Below, piece after piece: positions 33,706 to 45,666 of a stretch of DNA of 64,000 nt; within the stretch, counting starts at the first letter, position 1; each line of letters starts with the position of its first letter. Position numbers and translations under genes: made by a program. Under the pieces are notes generated by a model. It saw nothing but the letters and a program-made list of their open reading frames with translations, was not told the DNA's origin and made no database searches. The stretch is from Carya illinoinensis (lineage: Eukaryota; Streptophyta; Magnoliopsida; Fagales; Juglandaceae), in the NCBI RefSeq assembly GCF_018687715.1, contig NC_056758.1, positions 28,522,967-28,586,966 of the forward strand, read 5' to 3'.

Positions 33706-36700
33706 TCAAATAAGCTGACAATCAAGCATGATATGCTTGGTCCTTTCATGGAATACCGGGTTAGCAGCAATGTAAAGGGCGGCTTGATTATCACAGTGTA
33801 GAAGAGCAGCTTGAGTATGTGAAATACCAAGATCTTGAAGTAAATACCGTAGCCAAAGTAATTCAGAACAAGTAGTGGCCATAGACTTGTATTCTGCTTC
33901 AGCAAAAGATCTGGAAACCACATTTTGTTTCTTGAATTTCCAAGAAACCAATGAATTTTCAAAAAAGATGCAGTGACCTATGGTTGACCTACGAGAATCT
34001 GGGCAAGAAGCCCAATCTGAGTCACAATATGCACGTAGTTGAAAAGTGAATGATGAAGAAAGTAAAATCCATCGTCCAAGAGCTACTTTAATGTATCTTA
34101 TAACCTTGTTAGCTGCAACCAAATAACTAGAGGAGGGTTTATCCATGAATTGACTCAACAATTGCACAGCAAAAGATAGGTCTGGCTGAAATATAGTCAA
34201 GTATAAGAGCCGACCAATCAATCTTCTATAAGTGCATGGTTCTTTGAGTGGAACTCCCTCTGTTTTGCTGAGTATAAAATTTCCATCAAGAGGAAGTTTA
34301 AGTGGGGTGTAGCAAAGCATTCCTGAATCTGCCAAAATATCTAAGGCATACTTCCTTTAAGAAATATAAATGCCTTTGGATGATCTAGCAATCTCTAAGC
34401 CAAGAAAGTATCAAAGCAGCCAAGGTCCTTAATTTTGAACTTATGATTAAGGAAAGTTCTAATGGAATTAATAGAAGCTTGAGAATCACTAGCAAGTAAA
34501 ATATCATCCACATAAACTAATAAGGCAATGAAAGAAGAACCATCTTGCTTTGTGAATAAGCTATAATCAGCTTTTGATTGGATAAAACCATATTCAAGAA
34601 GAGATGAGGTAAGCTTGCAATTCCATTGTCTTGATGCTTGTTTAACGTTATAAAAGCTCTTAAGCAATTTACAAACTTGGTGTGGCTGCCCCTTAGTATA
34701 CCCGGGTGGTTTCTTCATGTAAATCTCTTCTTGCAAATCACTATTAAGAAAGGCATTGTTAACATCAAAATGATGTAAATGCCATCCTTTGATGGCAGCA
34801 AGGGCAAGGAGACCTCTCACAGTAACAAACTTAGCAATAGGGGAGAAGGTCTCATGGAAGTCTATGCCCTCTTGTTGTGTGTATCCTTTGGCTACTAATC
34901 TAGCCTTAAGTCTCTCAACGGTTCCATCAAACTTAAATTTAATTTTGTAAACCTACTTACAATCAATGGTTTCTTTTCCATAAGGTAATTCAGTGAGTGT
35001 CCAGGTCTGGTTATTTTCCAGTGCTTCAATCTCAGCTTCCATAGCCTTACACCAACCAAGATCCTTCAAAGCTTGTCTATAAGAGGTGGGCTTGGTTTGG
35101 ACATAAATAGAAATAGTAAAAGCGAGAAAGGTAGGACTAAATTTATGATAAGATAAGCAATTATTTAAGGAAAAAGACTTACCACTAAGAGCAGGTGCAT
35201 TCCTGAAAATTGATTGTGCAGGGGGATCAAGCATGGTTTGAGAACAATGATAGTCCTTAAGGTACTGTGGTGCTGTTCAAATTCTGGTAGACCTCCTAAG
35301 AACAGGTAGGGAATGATTTAGAAGGGTGGGTGAAGTGGAGGAAGTAGTAGAAAGTGGTGGGGATGGAATTAGAGTAGGGGATGATGTAGGATGTAGAGAA
35401 GAAGGTGGCAAAGAAGTGGTGTTGGGAGGAGGTTCAGAAATGGGGGTATAAGAGTGAGGGTGAAAAATAGGTAAAGGTGATTGTGAAGGAGAAGTGGATG
35501 AGAGTTGTGATGTTTGGTGAAAAGGAAAAATGGACTCATAAAAAATAACGTCTCTTGAAATGAAAATGGTGTGGGTGGATAAATCCAATAATTTGTATCC
35601 TTTGGTGCCAAAAGGGTAGCCTAGAAAGACACACCTACGGCCTCTAGGATCAAATTTTTTTCTAGCATGTAAAAGGGTGGCTGCAAAACATAAAGAGCCA
35701 AAAACCTTCTTGTGGGCATATTGTGGATTTTTATTAAAAAGGATCTCAAATGGAGTCTTATTTTGTAAAATGGGGCTGGGAAGCCTATTTATGATGTAGG
35801 TGGCTATTAAAATACAATCACTCCAGTATGTAAGAGGCAAATTGGATTGGAACCGTAGTGCTCTAGCCACATTTAGCAAGTGTTGGTGCTTCCTCTCAAC
35901 AATGTCATTTTGTTGAGGGGTTTGCACACAACTTTTATGATGAATTATGCCTTTTTCATTGAAAAAATTGGTCATACAAAACTCAGCACCATTGTCACTT
36001 CTTAATATTTTAATTTTGAGTCCAAATTGTGTTTCCACCAAATTATAGAAGGAAGTAATGCTGGTTTTGGTTTCAGCTTTGGAATTAAGTAAGTAAACCC
36101 AAGTGGATTGAGAGAAATCATCCACTATGGTTAAGAAATAACGTGAGCCATCATAGGCAATAGTGGAATGAGATCCCCATAAGTCACAGTAGATTAATTC
36201 AAAAATCCTAGATGAAGTATGCTCACTGTGTGGAAAAAATAATCTGTGGAACTTGACAGGAGGACAAACAGCACAAGGAGTTTCATTAATATCAGTAAAA
36301 TGCTTGCTTACAACTGGATCAGAAATCTTTCTTAACCTATAACTGATAAATGGCCTAGGCAAAAATGCCATAGGTCAGATTGATTGACATTATTAATGAG
36401 AGAAGTGTGTGCAGTAAAAGATGTGTGAGCTAAAAGAGATTGAGTAAGGGCAGAAGGAGAAATGTCTGAACAGATGAAATGGTATAAACCATGCTTGAGC
36501 TCACCCTTCCCAATCGTTTTCCAAGAAGGCAGGTCCTGTATGAAGCAATATTGAAAGAAAAATAGCAAGCAACAAGTTAGGCTATGAGTCAACTTAGTTG
36601 CAGAGATTAAATTGAAAGTGAAATATGGGACGCAGAGAACATCCTTTAAAATGATGGTATTGGCTAATTAAACATTACCAATATGTGTTACAGGGGCTAA

Positions 36701-37990
36701 ACTTCCATTTGGAAGCTTAACGAAGTAGGCAACAATGGAAGAAATGGTTGTAAAAAATGAAAGGCTGCAGACCATATGGTCTGTAGCACCTGTGTCCAAA
36801 ATCGAACTTGATGAACAATGAGATGAGGTGCTCTCTGTGTGTGTAGAAAAACAAGAATATATACAAGATATTTTTGAAGTAGGAACAGAAGAGGAATGAG
36901 GGTGAGATGGTGATCCCAAGTGAAAAAACAAAGGCTGCTATTGAAGAATCCTTGGGCTGTAGCAAGGACAGCAGCTGCTGGTATTGATGCTTGGTCAAAC
37001 CAATCCTGTCATCACTAGAATTGTCCACATCAGGAACAGCAGAATATGAAGTCTGATTGGCAAGTGTAACAAAAGGGGGCTGTTGCTTGGCGTGCAACTT
37101 ATGGCCAGGGGATAACCATTTAATTTGTAGCATTTTTCAACATAGTGGCCAGTGAGGTTACAGTGGGAGCAAACTAGAGCAACAACATTACCAAGCTTAA
37201 AACAGGTCTCCATCGAGTGGCCAGAAATCTTGCAGTGATTGCAAAATGGTCTATCCTTCTTGGGGTTAGGATTCAGTTTGGGTGGGTATTTGGATGAAGG
37301 GAAGGGTTTCTTAACAACAAGGGCCATGGTCTCAGTAGAGGGAATAGTAGAGGTCAGTTGAGAATGCCGTTCTTGTTGCTATATTAGGGAAAACACCTTG
37401 GTAACGGGTGGAAGGGGATCCATCAACATAATTTGGTCTCTAATGGGGGAATATGATTCATTAAGTCCCATTAGAAACTAAAGAACACAGTCCCTCTGAT
37501 AACGATCCATAAGGGTTTTTAAAGTACCACAAGTGTATGTAGGAAAAGGATCATAAATGGAAAGCTCATCCCATAGTGATTTCAACTTACCATAATAGAT
37601 GCTTACAGAATCACGTTCTTGAAGAAGATTGGCTAAATCCTTCTTCAACTAAAAAATCCGTGGACCATTTTGCTGGGAAAAACGATCGTACAGGTCTTGC
37701 CAAATCTCCTTAGCATCATCGACAAAGACTACAGATGATTTAAGTGAAGGACTAATGGAGTTCTGGATCTAGGAAACAACTATATCGTTGCACCTCTCCC
37801 ATAAATCAAGTAATGGATCTGTAAGAGAGGTACCCGAAATGAAGCCAAGTTTATTCTTGGCTCGAAGAGCGCGTCGCATGGCTCTAGACCATGTGGCATA
37901 ATTATCAGTGGTTAGAAGTTCAGGAACGAGGGTGATGCCCGGATTATCACCATGATCAAGAAAAAAAGGGTTTGAGGGATTGGTGAGATT
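33706..37990 (-). pseudogene. Copia gag-pol polyprotein remnant (element 2)
   Basis: Minus strand. Gag occupies about 37990-37100 and has two knuckle motifs near 37250-37110: CNHCKISGHSMETC and CSHCNLTGHYVEKC. The protease motif SILDTGATDHM is near 36800. The GAG-pre-integrase and integrase run from 36592 to 35277, including [13 protein letters not shown] and [16 protein letters not shown]. Reverse transcriptase is 35234-34395 with catalytic [10 protein letters not shown]. RNase H is 34335-33706, containing LHCDNQAALYIAANP. Integrase is the longest intact piece (364 codons). Stops and frame changes between gag, protease, integrase and reverse transcriptase prevent a continuous product. Confidence 0.9.
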
Positions 37991-38149
37991 GAGGTATAAG
38001 GGATGGGTATGCTAGTTTAGTTGGGAATTAGGATTTGGAAAAATGGGCGAATTAGGGCTGGGAGAATTGGGGCTGGGAGAATGAGGGCATGGTGAGTGTG
38101 GAGGGGTTTCATCTTCCATCAGGGTGCTTATCAATAGTTCTCGATACCA

Positions 38150-38428
38150 TGTAACAATCCAGAGATATAGAGCTCTAGGCAACATGCACAAAAAACAAAG
38201 AAGCAAATATCAACAGAGAAGAATGATCAATTGGATTCTCAAAATTATGTACTGTTCATTAAAAAAATGTTAAAATATATATAGCAAAAAATATAACTGC
38301 CTAACAACTTGCTCTAATAATCTTATGATATGTGTAAAATGTAAATACACATAAAATACAATTAAATATATGCAGCAGAGATTTACGTAGTGCCTAACTA
38401 CGTGTCGTTTGTCCAATGTCTTCTAACA
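38150..38428 (-). repeat. Copia element 2, 5' LTR
   Basis: 279-bp partner of 33253-33533, next to the primer-binding site. Confidence 0.9.
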
Positions 38429-39770
38429 TTACGCATTACGCGTGGTCCTGTGTAAAGCATTTGAACGACATTTCTCATAAAAAAAAATATCAAATTAGGT
38501 TAATATTTAATCTTGACCATGTATTTATATGCATGATCTCAAGTACTACGTACGGTCATTAACGATCATGTCATGATTGAATCAGGCAATAATTAATTAA
38601 TCACGATCTGATGATCACTCTAATCACCTCCAACGTACGTACGCTTCTTGCCAAATAATCAGCCGTCGAGGCACTACAAAAGAATCGGCCTGCAAACGTC
38701 GCATCAATCAGTTGAGCATCAATATATATGATCAAGCTGCTATAATTGCTTTAGTTAATTGAAGATGCGCGTGCACAAGGAATTAAATCACGATGCCAAG
38801 TACTACTGTAGATTAATATGAGTAATTTGCATGCATGCCAATTAATAAAGGCTCACATCTTGCACAAAAACTAGAAGATTCGGGATATTGAACATGATGA
38901 TCGTGACGATTGAAATAATGAAGAACTCATATATTATATATAATTACCGCATGCATGAACATATTATTAATTCGATACATGCACGCAATAACCAATAGCA
39001 TATATACATGATCTGCATGCATGGGGAACTTTCGACACTGAATTAATTCATCATCTGCTGATCTAGCTCTGGCAGATTTTGATCAATCTTGGACGTTAGA
39101 GATCGATCATGTGGATGCAGAGGAATAATTAATTGGATTTGAGCACAAGAAGAATAATATATTTACCAAAGATCATGATCAGTACACGTCACCATCGATC
39201 TGCTAAATATCTGCAGAGACGTTGCATATATATCAGGTTCTATACTTGAAAAAAAAAATAAAAAAAAAAGTAAGATTGTTTTGGAGAATTTTGTTCCTGT
39301 CCTCCACGTAGAAAAAGCATTAAAGTTGAGCCATATTGTCACGTGGTTTGAATTATTTATTATGTTTCACGCTTGAAACGACTATTATATATATATACTA
39401 TACTTGCAAATTGGTGGAGTTTTTCCAATTTATTCGTAGAAAAGCATGCATATAAAAAGGCGAAGCATACAAATTAACAGTGGTCAACGTCCGTCCTTGT
39501 CAGCTAGCTAGCTAGAGAGAGAGAGAGAGAGGTGAATAATTTGTACAAGCAAATTAAAGCAGTGACTTCAGAACCATGATCTAATCCATAAGTGATGCTA
39601 GGAACCGTCCTAGCATTCAGCTTTATACTGATCTTGTTCTACACATATATGCACATCGGTCCACCAACCAAAGTTCACATTACCCCCTGCCCCCACATTC
39701 ACTTTATAGCTAGAGACATACTTTTTTATCCTCTATCTCTTTTTTTGTCCCCAATATCTCTTATATGAAT

Positions 39771-39815
<45 letters not shown>

Positions 39816-40040
39816 TTTAATTAGTAAATAATATATTTATGGTAAAAAAAAAAGTCGAAATCTAGCTAAAAATTGATAATAAAATGCACCCAAAAGCATG
39901 CCATATAATCTCTCGATCGTCATAATTAAGGCTTATTACCTTAAGTTTCTCAAGGGATCTTGACTAATTATATTATAATGCTTGCAAGCGGCCGGCATGC
40001 ATGAATGCATGATCATGATGTAAGACCTTATATTTATACC
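38429..40040. other. A/T-rich intergenic DNA
   Basis: No gene recognised. CACTACAAAAGAATCGGC at 38672 looks like one CACTA terminus, but no partner end was found. A (GA)n tract lies at about 39513-39531 and a TA/TG compound repeat at about 39771-39815. Confidence 0.55.
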
Positions 40041-40048
40041 CTCCAACG

Positions 40049-40050
<2 letters not shown>

Positions 40051-40082
<32 letters not shown>

Positions 40083-40623
40083 GAAATAGACTTCATTTCA
40101 TTTAATGAACCAAAATTACAGTATCAATACAAGGAAAAACCTGGACTACAAGCCAAACTAACGCATCTACTCTGGGCCGGAGCACTCCCACACAAATTTT
40201 TTTGTGATAGACATTGTCTTAACTTCTAAAAACTCTCTCCTAACAAAGAAAAGTACTCTATAAAACAGAACTAAACGCTCCATCTTCCAACTGAAGAGAA
40301 GTACTATCTTCATCCTCCCAAAGAGGAGGATTATTATCTCTCCAACTCATCCCAAAGAAGGAACGGGACTATGCTGCTATAACGGACATCAAATCTAATA
40401 GTCTATTTCATATTATTTTTTTTTTATTTTTAAAACCACATACATAGAAAAAAACTAAAAACGCATCTAAAAACAAAAGAACCACATGGATTGAAGAAAA
40501 CACATTGGGCCAGCCCAAGCAAAAAAGTCCAGCCAATTTGCAAGTATGAATGCCCCTTAGGATTTCACCTCTATCATTTTCGCCGCCCCCTTGCTTTTTA
40601 CTTTTTTCTTTCTTTACCCGCTG
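40051..40623 (-). mobile_element. Poly(A) retroposon, 0.57 kb, with target duplication
   Basis: The plus strand starts with about 29 T, i.e. a poly(A) tail on the minus strand. The insert is flanked by CTCCAACGTCT at 40041-40051 and 40624-40634. The body has no long ORF and no recognisable tRNA-type promoter boxes. The structure fits an RNA copied by L1-type machinery: a 5'-truncated LINE 3' end, or a non-coding transcript. Confidence 0.7.
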
Positions 40624-40927
40624 CTCCAACGTCTATTAATTATAAACATAGTTGATCGACAAATAATACATTAAAATAATGCGACATCATAGCTAGCTAG
40701 GCCCACAAAATTGGTGTGGCTTAAAAAGGGCAACGATCGAGGTAAATGTACTTACATACATCGCCAAATATTAATGCAAGCTGCATGAGAAGGACTAGTT
40801 AACTAGTCAATATATTGTTAGGTTCAATATATTCGATTGTACCATGCATTTATCGGCCAGTTCTACATTATCACTAGCTAATTAATAACAAAAGATTATT
40901 ATAAATTTATAAGTAATAATTACTTAC

Positions 40928-41086
40928 GAGTAATGTTAGAAATAGTCGTGAAGTGTAAGCGTCGTATAATTCTTTTAAAAAATAGTGAAATACAATATTA
41001 AAAAATTAATTTATTTTTAAGTGAGTCCCCTATTTATTCATATTTTTCAAAATAATTACACTCCATAATTGTAAAAATCATTTCTT
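40928..41086. mobile_element. Mutator-type MITE (CAGTCGT family, copy 2)
   Basis: GAGTAATGTTAGAAATAGTCGTGAAGTG on the left is matched by the inverted right end CACTCCATAATTGTAAAAATCATTTCTT. Flanks are ATTACTTAC (40919-40927) and ATTACTTAT (41087-41095), eight of nine identical. Confidence 0.65.
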
Positions 41087-41095
41087 ATTACTTAT

Positions 41096-42334
41096 ATCAC
41101 CAAGTAGAGGCCAGGGCTTTTAGACAGGGGTTACATTCAAGGCAACCTCAGCGCCCTTGTGCATGTTGCTTATTACAGCATGATATTGATCATTCCAATA
41201 ATTAGTGCAATATTAATATTGATGGTGTTGAAATAAATAGGAAAAACATAAAGTACTAATTCACATTCTCTAATTGTCAAGCATCTTGTACTTATATCTC
41301 TAAATTGATACATGATTATATATCTTCAAATTATATCTCTAAATTATATAAATGCATTAATGGGTCATATTTCTAATAATAAGAGTATTATATATATCAT
41401 TAAGATTGTCATGTACTGATCTATTTTTCATTTTAACTGTCAAATTAATTAGATAATAATGTTATTTCTTTGATTTCTAATAGTTAGAAGCTGGGTCAAC
41501 ATCATTTATAATTTGTGGATTCTCAAGGAATCATTGTCTCCATCGTGTACGGTTTCTACGTACGTAGATTTTGTGCTATTTGGGGGCGAATCACTTTTCT
41601 TTTCTAAGCATATTATATTTTCAATTTACTCTTTTTCTTGTCTTTCAATTGCATGGCTTTCGGTTTTCCCGCATCACACTGAATGCGAATCTTGCAAGGG
41701 GAGAAAAAGTGCTTTCCAAATAGATAAACCCGACTTCCTTTATGATCGATCACTTTGGCAGATGCTTCAAAAATATAGATAGGTACGTGAGTTTCTATGA
41801 AGCGAAGGAAAACTGATCATGATTGATGAGAAAATCAAAGGGAAAAGGTGGAAGGAAAAACAATCTAACATACCTGGTACGCATGTTGAATCGATGAAAC
41901 GTCCTCATTTTAGGACCTTTAGATTATATCTTGAACGTACGGATCGACGTACCTTGAACATAAATTTAGCCTTTTCTATAATATATATTAATTGCACTTC
42001 TCTAAATGAGGCAATATATATATATATATATATATACGTACACATGTAAATGCATGCATATGTTTGCACCTTGTTATTCTCTGAAAGTATTAAAACGACA
42101 ATACCACTGCATGCACTTGGCTTATCCGAAAAGGATGGTTGGAGATGTTAACTGGCTGATTGGCAACGTATTATGAGTCCATTTCCATGGAAATAAGGAG
42201 GGTCTCTATCATGTAATCATGTATGAATAAGGTTAATTATCTGGGAATCCAATCACATATCTTCTGGAAAATTTTATTCCTTCTTAGTGCATGTATGGTT
42301 GTTCTATTCTAGAAAACAACACACCTTTTAGCAT
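41096..42334. other. Intergenic DNA upstream of glutaredoxin gene 2
   Basis: No gene recognised; short ORFs without domains. A TA microsatellite lies at about 42013-42036. It includes the promoter of the downstream gene, but no regulatory site beyond the TATA box can be supported. Confidence 0.5.
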
Positions 42335-42342
42335 TATAAATA
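42335..42342 (+). promoter_or_regulatory. TATA box of glutaredoxin gene 2 (putative)
   Basis: TATAAATA in the context CATTATAAATA, 139 bp before the ATG at 42474. Confidence 0.55.
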
Positions 42343-42473
42343 GACCTCCATGGTATTTCAAGCTCTTCACTACAACTAAGCACCACATACAACTCATTTG
42401 CAAAAGAAGATCTCCCGGCCCGACATTACGTACGTACAATTTCAGCAGTCTTCTAATTACTGTTTTGGCATTA

Positions 42474-42794
42474 ATGGATACTGTGGCAAGCTTGGTGGGT
42501 GAAAGACCAGTGGTGATTTTCAGCAAGAGCAGTTGCTGCATGAGCCACACCATCAAGACACTCATAACCGGGTTTGGGGCTAACCCTGCGGTGTACGAGC
42601 TTGATCAGATGTCGAATGGACAGCAAATTGAGGGGGAACTGCTGCAACGAGGTTGTCAGCCAAGCGTTCCTGCTGTTTTCATAGGGCAGCAGCTCATTGG
42701 TGGCGCCAATGAGACCATGAGTCTCCACCTCCGGAATGAGTTAGTCCCATTGCTGATGAATGTTAAAGCTATATGGCTGTGGAAGAAAAAGTAA
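42474..42794 (+). CDS. CC-type (ROXY-like) glutaredoxin, 106 aa
   Basis: Single-exon CC-type glutaredoxin; the class binds glutathione and TGA bZIP factors in cytosol and nucleus. The active site is the canonical SSCCMS. Other landmarks are [30 protein letters not shown] and the L..LL motif LVPLL. The C-terminus reads AIWLWKKK, so the TGA-contact-type AIWL is followed by a short basic extension absent from gene 1. The frame is open from an ATG at 42291, but that stretch contains the TATA box and the proper family N-terminus [10 protein letters not shown] begins at 42474, so the later start is chosen. About 60-65% identical by eye to gene 1 at 20463, with which it probably forms a tandem pair. 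Confidence 0.94.
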   Translation: MDTVASLVGERPVVIFSKSSCCMSHTIKTLITGFGANPAVYELDQMSNGQQIEGELLQRGCQPSVPAVFIGQQLIGGANETMSLHLRNELVPLLMNVKAIWLWKKK

Positions 42795-43590
42795 TTTCTT
42801 TACAGCCTTTATAACAGGCATCTGAAATCTGAGCTTGCAGGCTCCACTACTCAAAGGTTTTTGTTTTCCCTTTTATGACATAAATAAAATGTGAACGGGT
42901 ATGGATTCCATAAATATATAGAGTTACTATAAGTAGTAGTACTACTCTCTTTATATACAAGGGTACTCACTTGTAGAATTTCTACAATAATGACTAATTA
43001 GTATGTTTTGTTGCTATGTGCTAGCTTCTTAATCTTCTTCTCTCCTATATTTACATACTTGCCAACATAAGTTGCATTGCATTCATGTGATAGATGTGTC
43101 TAATGACAAAGCTCCAAATTACATGCATCTTAGAGAACCCCCTAATTCTTTTTTAGCCTCCCCTTCGATCATTTTGGGTCTATAATTCATTCAAAACATC
43201 TTATACATAGCACCTAGTACGCTTTACTAGATAATCAATCCCCATATTTATTGATCGTGAACAGCAGCACAATATAAATTGTGAACCCATAAGGGCGCAT
43301 CTGCATGCAAGAGAGAGTGAGAGAGAAACACCAAATATAAGAAATTAAAGGATATGGACATGGTTAATCATGGGACTGCCAAACACAATTAATGTTCATG
43401 AGTTGAGTTCGATCGATGGGGTAATTTATGATCAGTCAAACTCGAACTCGTCACGATTAATTAACTAAATGAGATCGACTATTACGATCAAAATACAAAA
43501 TCATTATTTTAATTGATTCGTTTGGCCTAAGAAAATCATTCAAAAATAAAGATTTTATTATTTGTGTTATATTCTTAATACTCTCTGTCA
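42795..43590. other. Intergenic DNA downstream of glutaredoxin gene 2
   Basis: Nothing recognised. Contains the 3' untranslated region of the glutaredoxin gene (possible polyadenylation signal AATAAA at about 42883). Confidence 0.5.
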
Positions 43591-43598
43591 CATGTGGG

Positions 43599-44423
43599 TA
43601 GAGGTGTAAATAATTCAATTTGGACAGGCAAAAACGACTAGACCGAACTGAATTATGGGCCGGTCGGTCTCGGTCCCAAAATATCATGCGGACCGATGTC
43701 TTGGGGTCTATTAATTTTGGACTAAACTGAATCGGACCGAACCCCTATGTATATTTTTTTTAAAGTGTTTTTAATAATTTAATATATTATTTTTATATAG
43801 TGATTATATAAATTAACTATGTAATTTTTATCTAATTTATTATCATTGACCATATAAAATAATATGTGCTATTAATTAATAATAAATCATAAATCATGTG
43901 ATAATTTATGTCATTATATATAAATAGTTAATACACCATACATTCATACATAGTCTAGTATTTACACTTAATTAAAATAATTAGATAATTTTTTTTTAAA
44001 TACCGAAGTTGCAAGCAGGCATGAATAATTTATGTACAATGAAATTATTTGATATTAATTAATTACCATATATAAAATGTATGACATTATTAATAATTAT
44101 GCATACTAAAAATTAAAGTCTAAGTTAGTGAATAGTAACTATCAATATTATAAATATAATTATAGTAAAATATTTTTTAATGAGTTAGTTACATAATCCA
44201 CATTAATAATTCATTTAATTTTAATTTAGTAATTTAAATAATTTTTTTATTAATTTATTTGAAAAAAAAAAGATGAAAAAAAATAATAAAATAATTAGGC
44301 CAAATTGAACGGATCGACTGAACTGATAGCTACCGGTCTGTTCCAGTCCCTATAGATGTTCGTTATAATTCGGTTCGGGGAAAATAATGGACCATCACTG
44401 AACTGGACCAATTTACAACCCTA
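43599..44423. mobile_element. GGACCG-rich non-autonomous element, best copy
   Basis: Ends TAGAGGTGTAAAT and ATTTACAACCCTA are inverted. Subterminal regions are rich in GACCGAAC/GGACCG motifs; the core is A/T-rich. Flanks CATGTGGG (43591-43598) and CTTGTAGG (44424-44431) match at six of eight positions, suggesting a decayed 8-bp, hAT-type duplication. No ORF. Confidence 0.6.
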
Positions 44424-44569
44424 CTTGTAGGCCAATCTCTCACTCAATGAGTAAGCCCAACACATGGAATATTTAATTAAATAGATAGAATCTAGAGTCA
44501 GGATTCAAACTCAGAACCTTCTCTCTGATACCGTGTGAAATCACTAATTGTCTAAAAATGTCTTCTTCT

Positions 44570-45245
44570 TCTTCTTTTTTATAACAAGAATTTCATTCCA
44601 TAACAGAAACCTTTACATAGCAACTTGATCAAACCAAAGAGAATGATCAACAAAGTTTGAGACATTTCCCCACCACATTTGAACATTACTAACATTCCTA
44701 GCTTATCTAGTTAAAGTGTGTGCTACTCCATTGCCCATTCGGTTACCATGATCAATGCAAACCTCATGGAAGCAACTCATTAAAGCCTTGGTTTCCTTAA
44801 GTAAATTGCCATTAGATGAAAAGGTTTCATACTCGGTTTGCAAGGCCCATACCAAAAGCAAACAATCAGATTCAATGGCAAGTTTAGGGATCTCGAGAGG
44901 AAAGCACAATTGCAGCCCTCTTAACACAGCAAGTAATTCGATGGTAGCAGGTTCATCTACTTCCCTTTCCAAAAAAGTTACTGCCATCACCACAGCACCT
45001 TTGCTATCTCTTAACACCAATCCAATACTAGCCTTTTTTAATTCTAAAAACACAACCCCATCAACATTAAGCTTCAAGAAACCTTCTTGTGGAGGTTGCC
45101 ATTTACAAGCCTTCCTCACATCAATTGCAATTGAAGAGCTAAGATCAGTAAAAGAGTTATACAAAGACAAAGCACTATTAACAGCTATCCAGGGACTTAA
45201 CAGTTCATCTGCCATTTTCACTTTGTTTCGCCTATGCTACAAACC
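44570..45245 (-). pseudogene. 5'-truncated LINE, RNase H-containing 3' end
   Basis: The minus-strand frame 45221-44703 encodes an RNase H-like domain of plant LINE type: CKWQPPQEGFLKLNVDG near the start, then GLVLRDSKGAVVMAV and LAIESDCLLLVWAL, ending in GNGVAHTLTR. It is related to, but clearly distinct from, the RNase H of the LINE at 17755-18258. An ATAAAAAAGAAGAAG run near 44563-44582 marks the likely 3' tail. Upstream endonuclease and reverse transcriptase are absent. Catalytic Asp and Glu positions seem present, but as a free fragment it is not expected to function. Confidence 0.8.
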
Positions 45246-45483
45246 CCAACTAATCACAAACAATAGAGTAAAATAAGCTTCATTACCTTTATGCAACATA
45301 GCTTTCACATTTGTATTATGTACTTAACAATGTATTACGTTTTGTATTCTAAACTACCCTAATTTTTATAATGTGCTTATAAAACTACAAAGCATTATCA
45401 TATAAGTTCTAAACTATAAAATGTTATAATGCACACCTTCGATTAAAATTTGACCATTAAGAATTTAAGATCAATGTAAAATG

Positions 45484-45657
45484 AGAAATGATATTTGCAG
45501 TTATAGGTCGTGCAAACCCCACACTCATTTAAAAAAATTAAACGTGAGTAAATAAGGGATTTACATGTAAAAATTAATTTTTTAATGGTCGTTTTTACTC
45601 TTTTTTAAAATTAGTGCGTGACGTTTGCACAACTCATGATTGTATTTAGCATACTCA
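45484..45657. mobile_element. Mutator-type MITE (CAGTCGT family, copy 3)
   Basis: Left TTGCAGTTATAGGTCGTGCAA and right TTGCACAACTCATGATTGTA are inverted counterparts. Flanks TGTAAAATG (45475-45483) and CGTAAAATA (45658-45666) match at seven of nine positions. Confidence 0.55.
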
Positions 45658-45666
45658 CGTAAAATA

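Larger units (their letters stand above)
33253..38428 (-). mobile_element. Ty1/Copia retrotransposon, full length, decayed (element 2)
   Basis: LTRs at 33253-33533 and 38150-38428 begin TGTAACAATCCAGAG and end TTCTAACA (TG...CA), roughly 90% identical by eye. A primer-binding site TGGTATCGAGAA (minus strand, 38138-38149) adjoins the 5' LTR and a G-rich polypurine tract (33534-33556) adjoins the 3' LTR. Flanking 5-mers (GTACA and TTACG) do not match well. Domain order gag, protease, integrase, reverse transcriptase, RNase H is Copia. Several stops and frameshifts break the coding region. Confidence 0.92.

Noticed and set aside
38672..38700. CACTACAAAAGAATCGGC as the left end of another CACTA element
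   Set aside because: No matching right end, duplication or subterminal array was found in the window.
42371..42380. CACTACAACT upstream of glutaredoxin gene 2 as a CACTA terminus
   Set aside because: It lies in the 5' leader, with no subterminal repeats and no partner end.
42291..42473. N-terminal extension of glutaredoxin gene 2 from the ATG at 42291
   Set aside because: The stretch contains the TATA box and a leader, and has no counterpart in gene 1; the family N-terminus begins at 42474.
44755..45276. Plus-strand frame of 173 codons
   Set aside because: Antisense to the LINE RNase H remnant, which has clear domain motifs on the minus strand.
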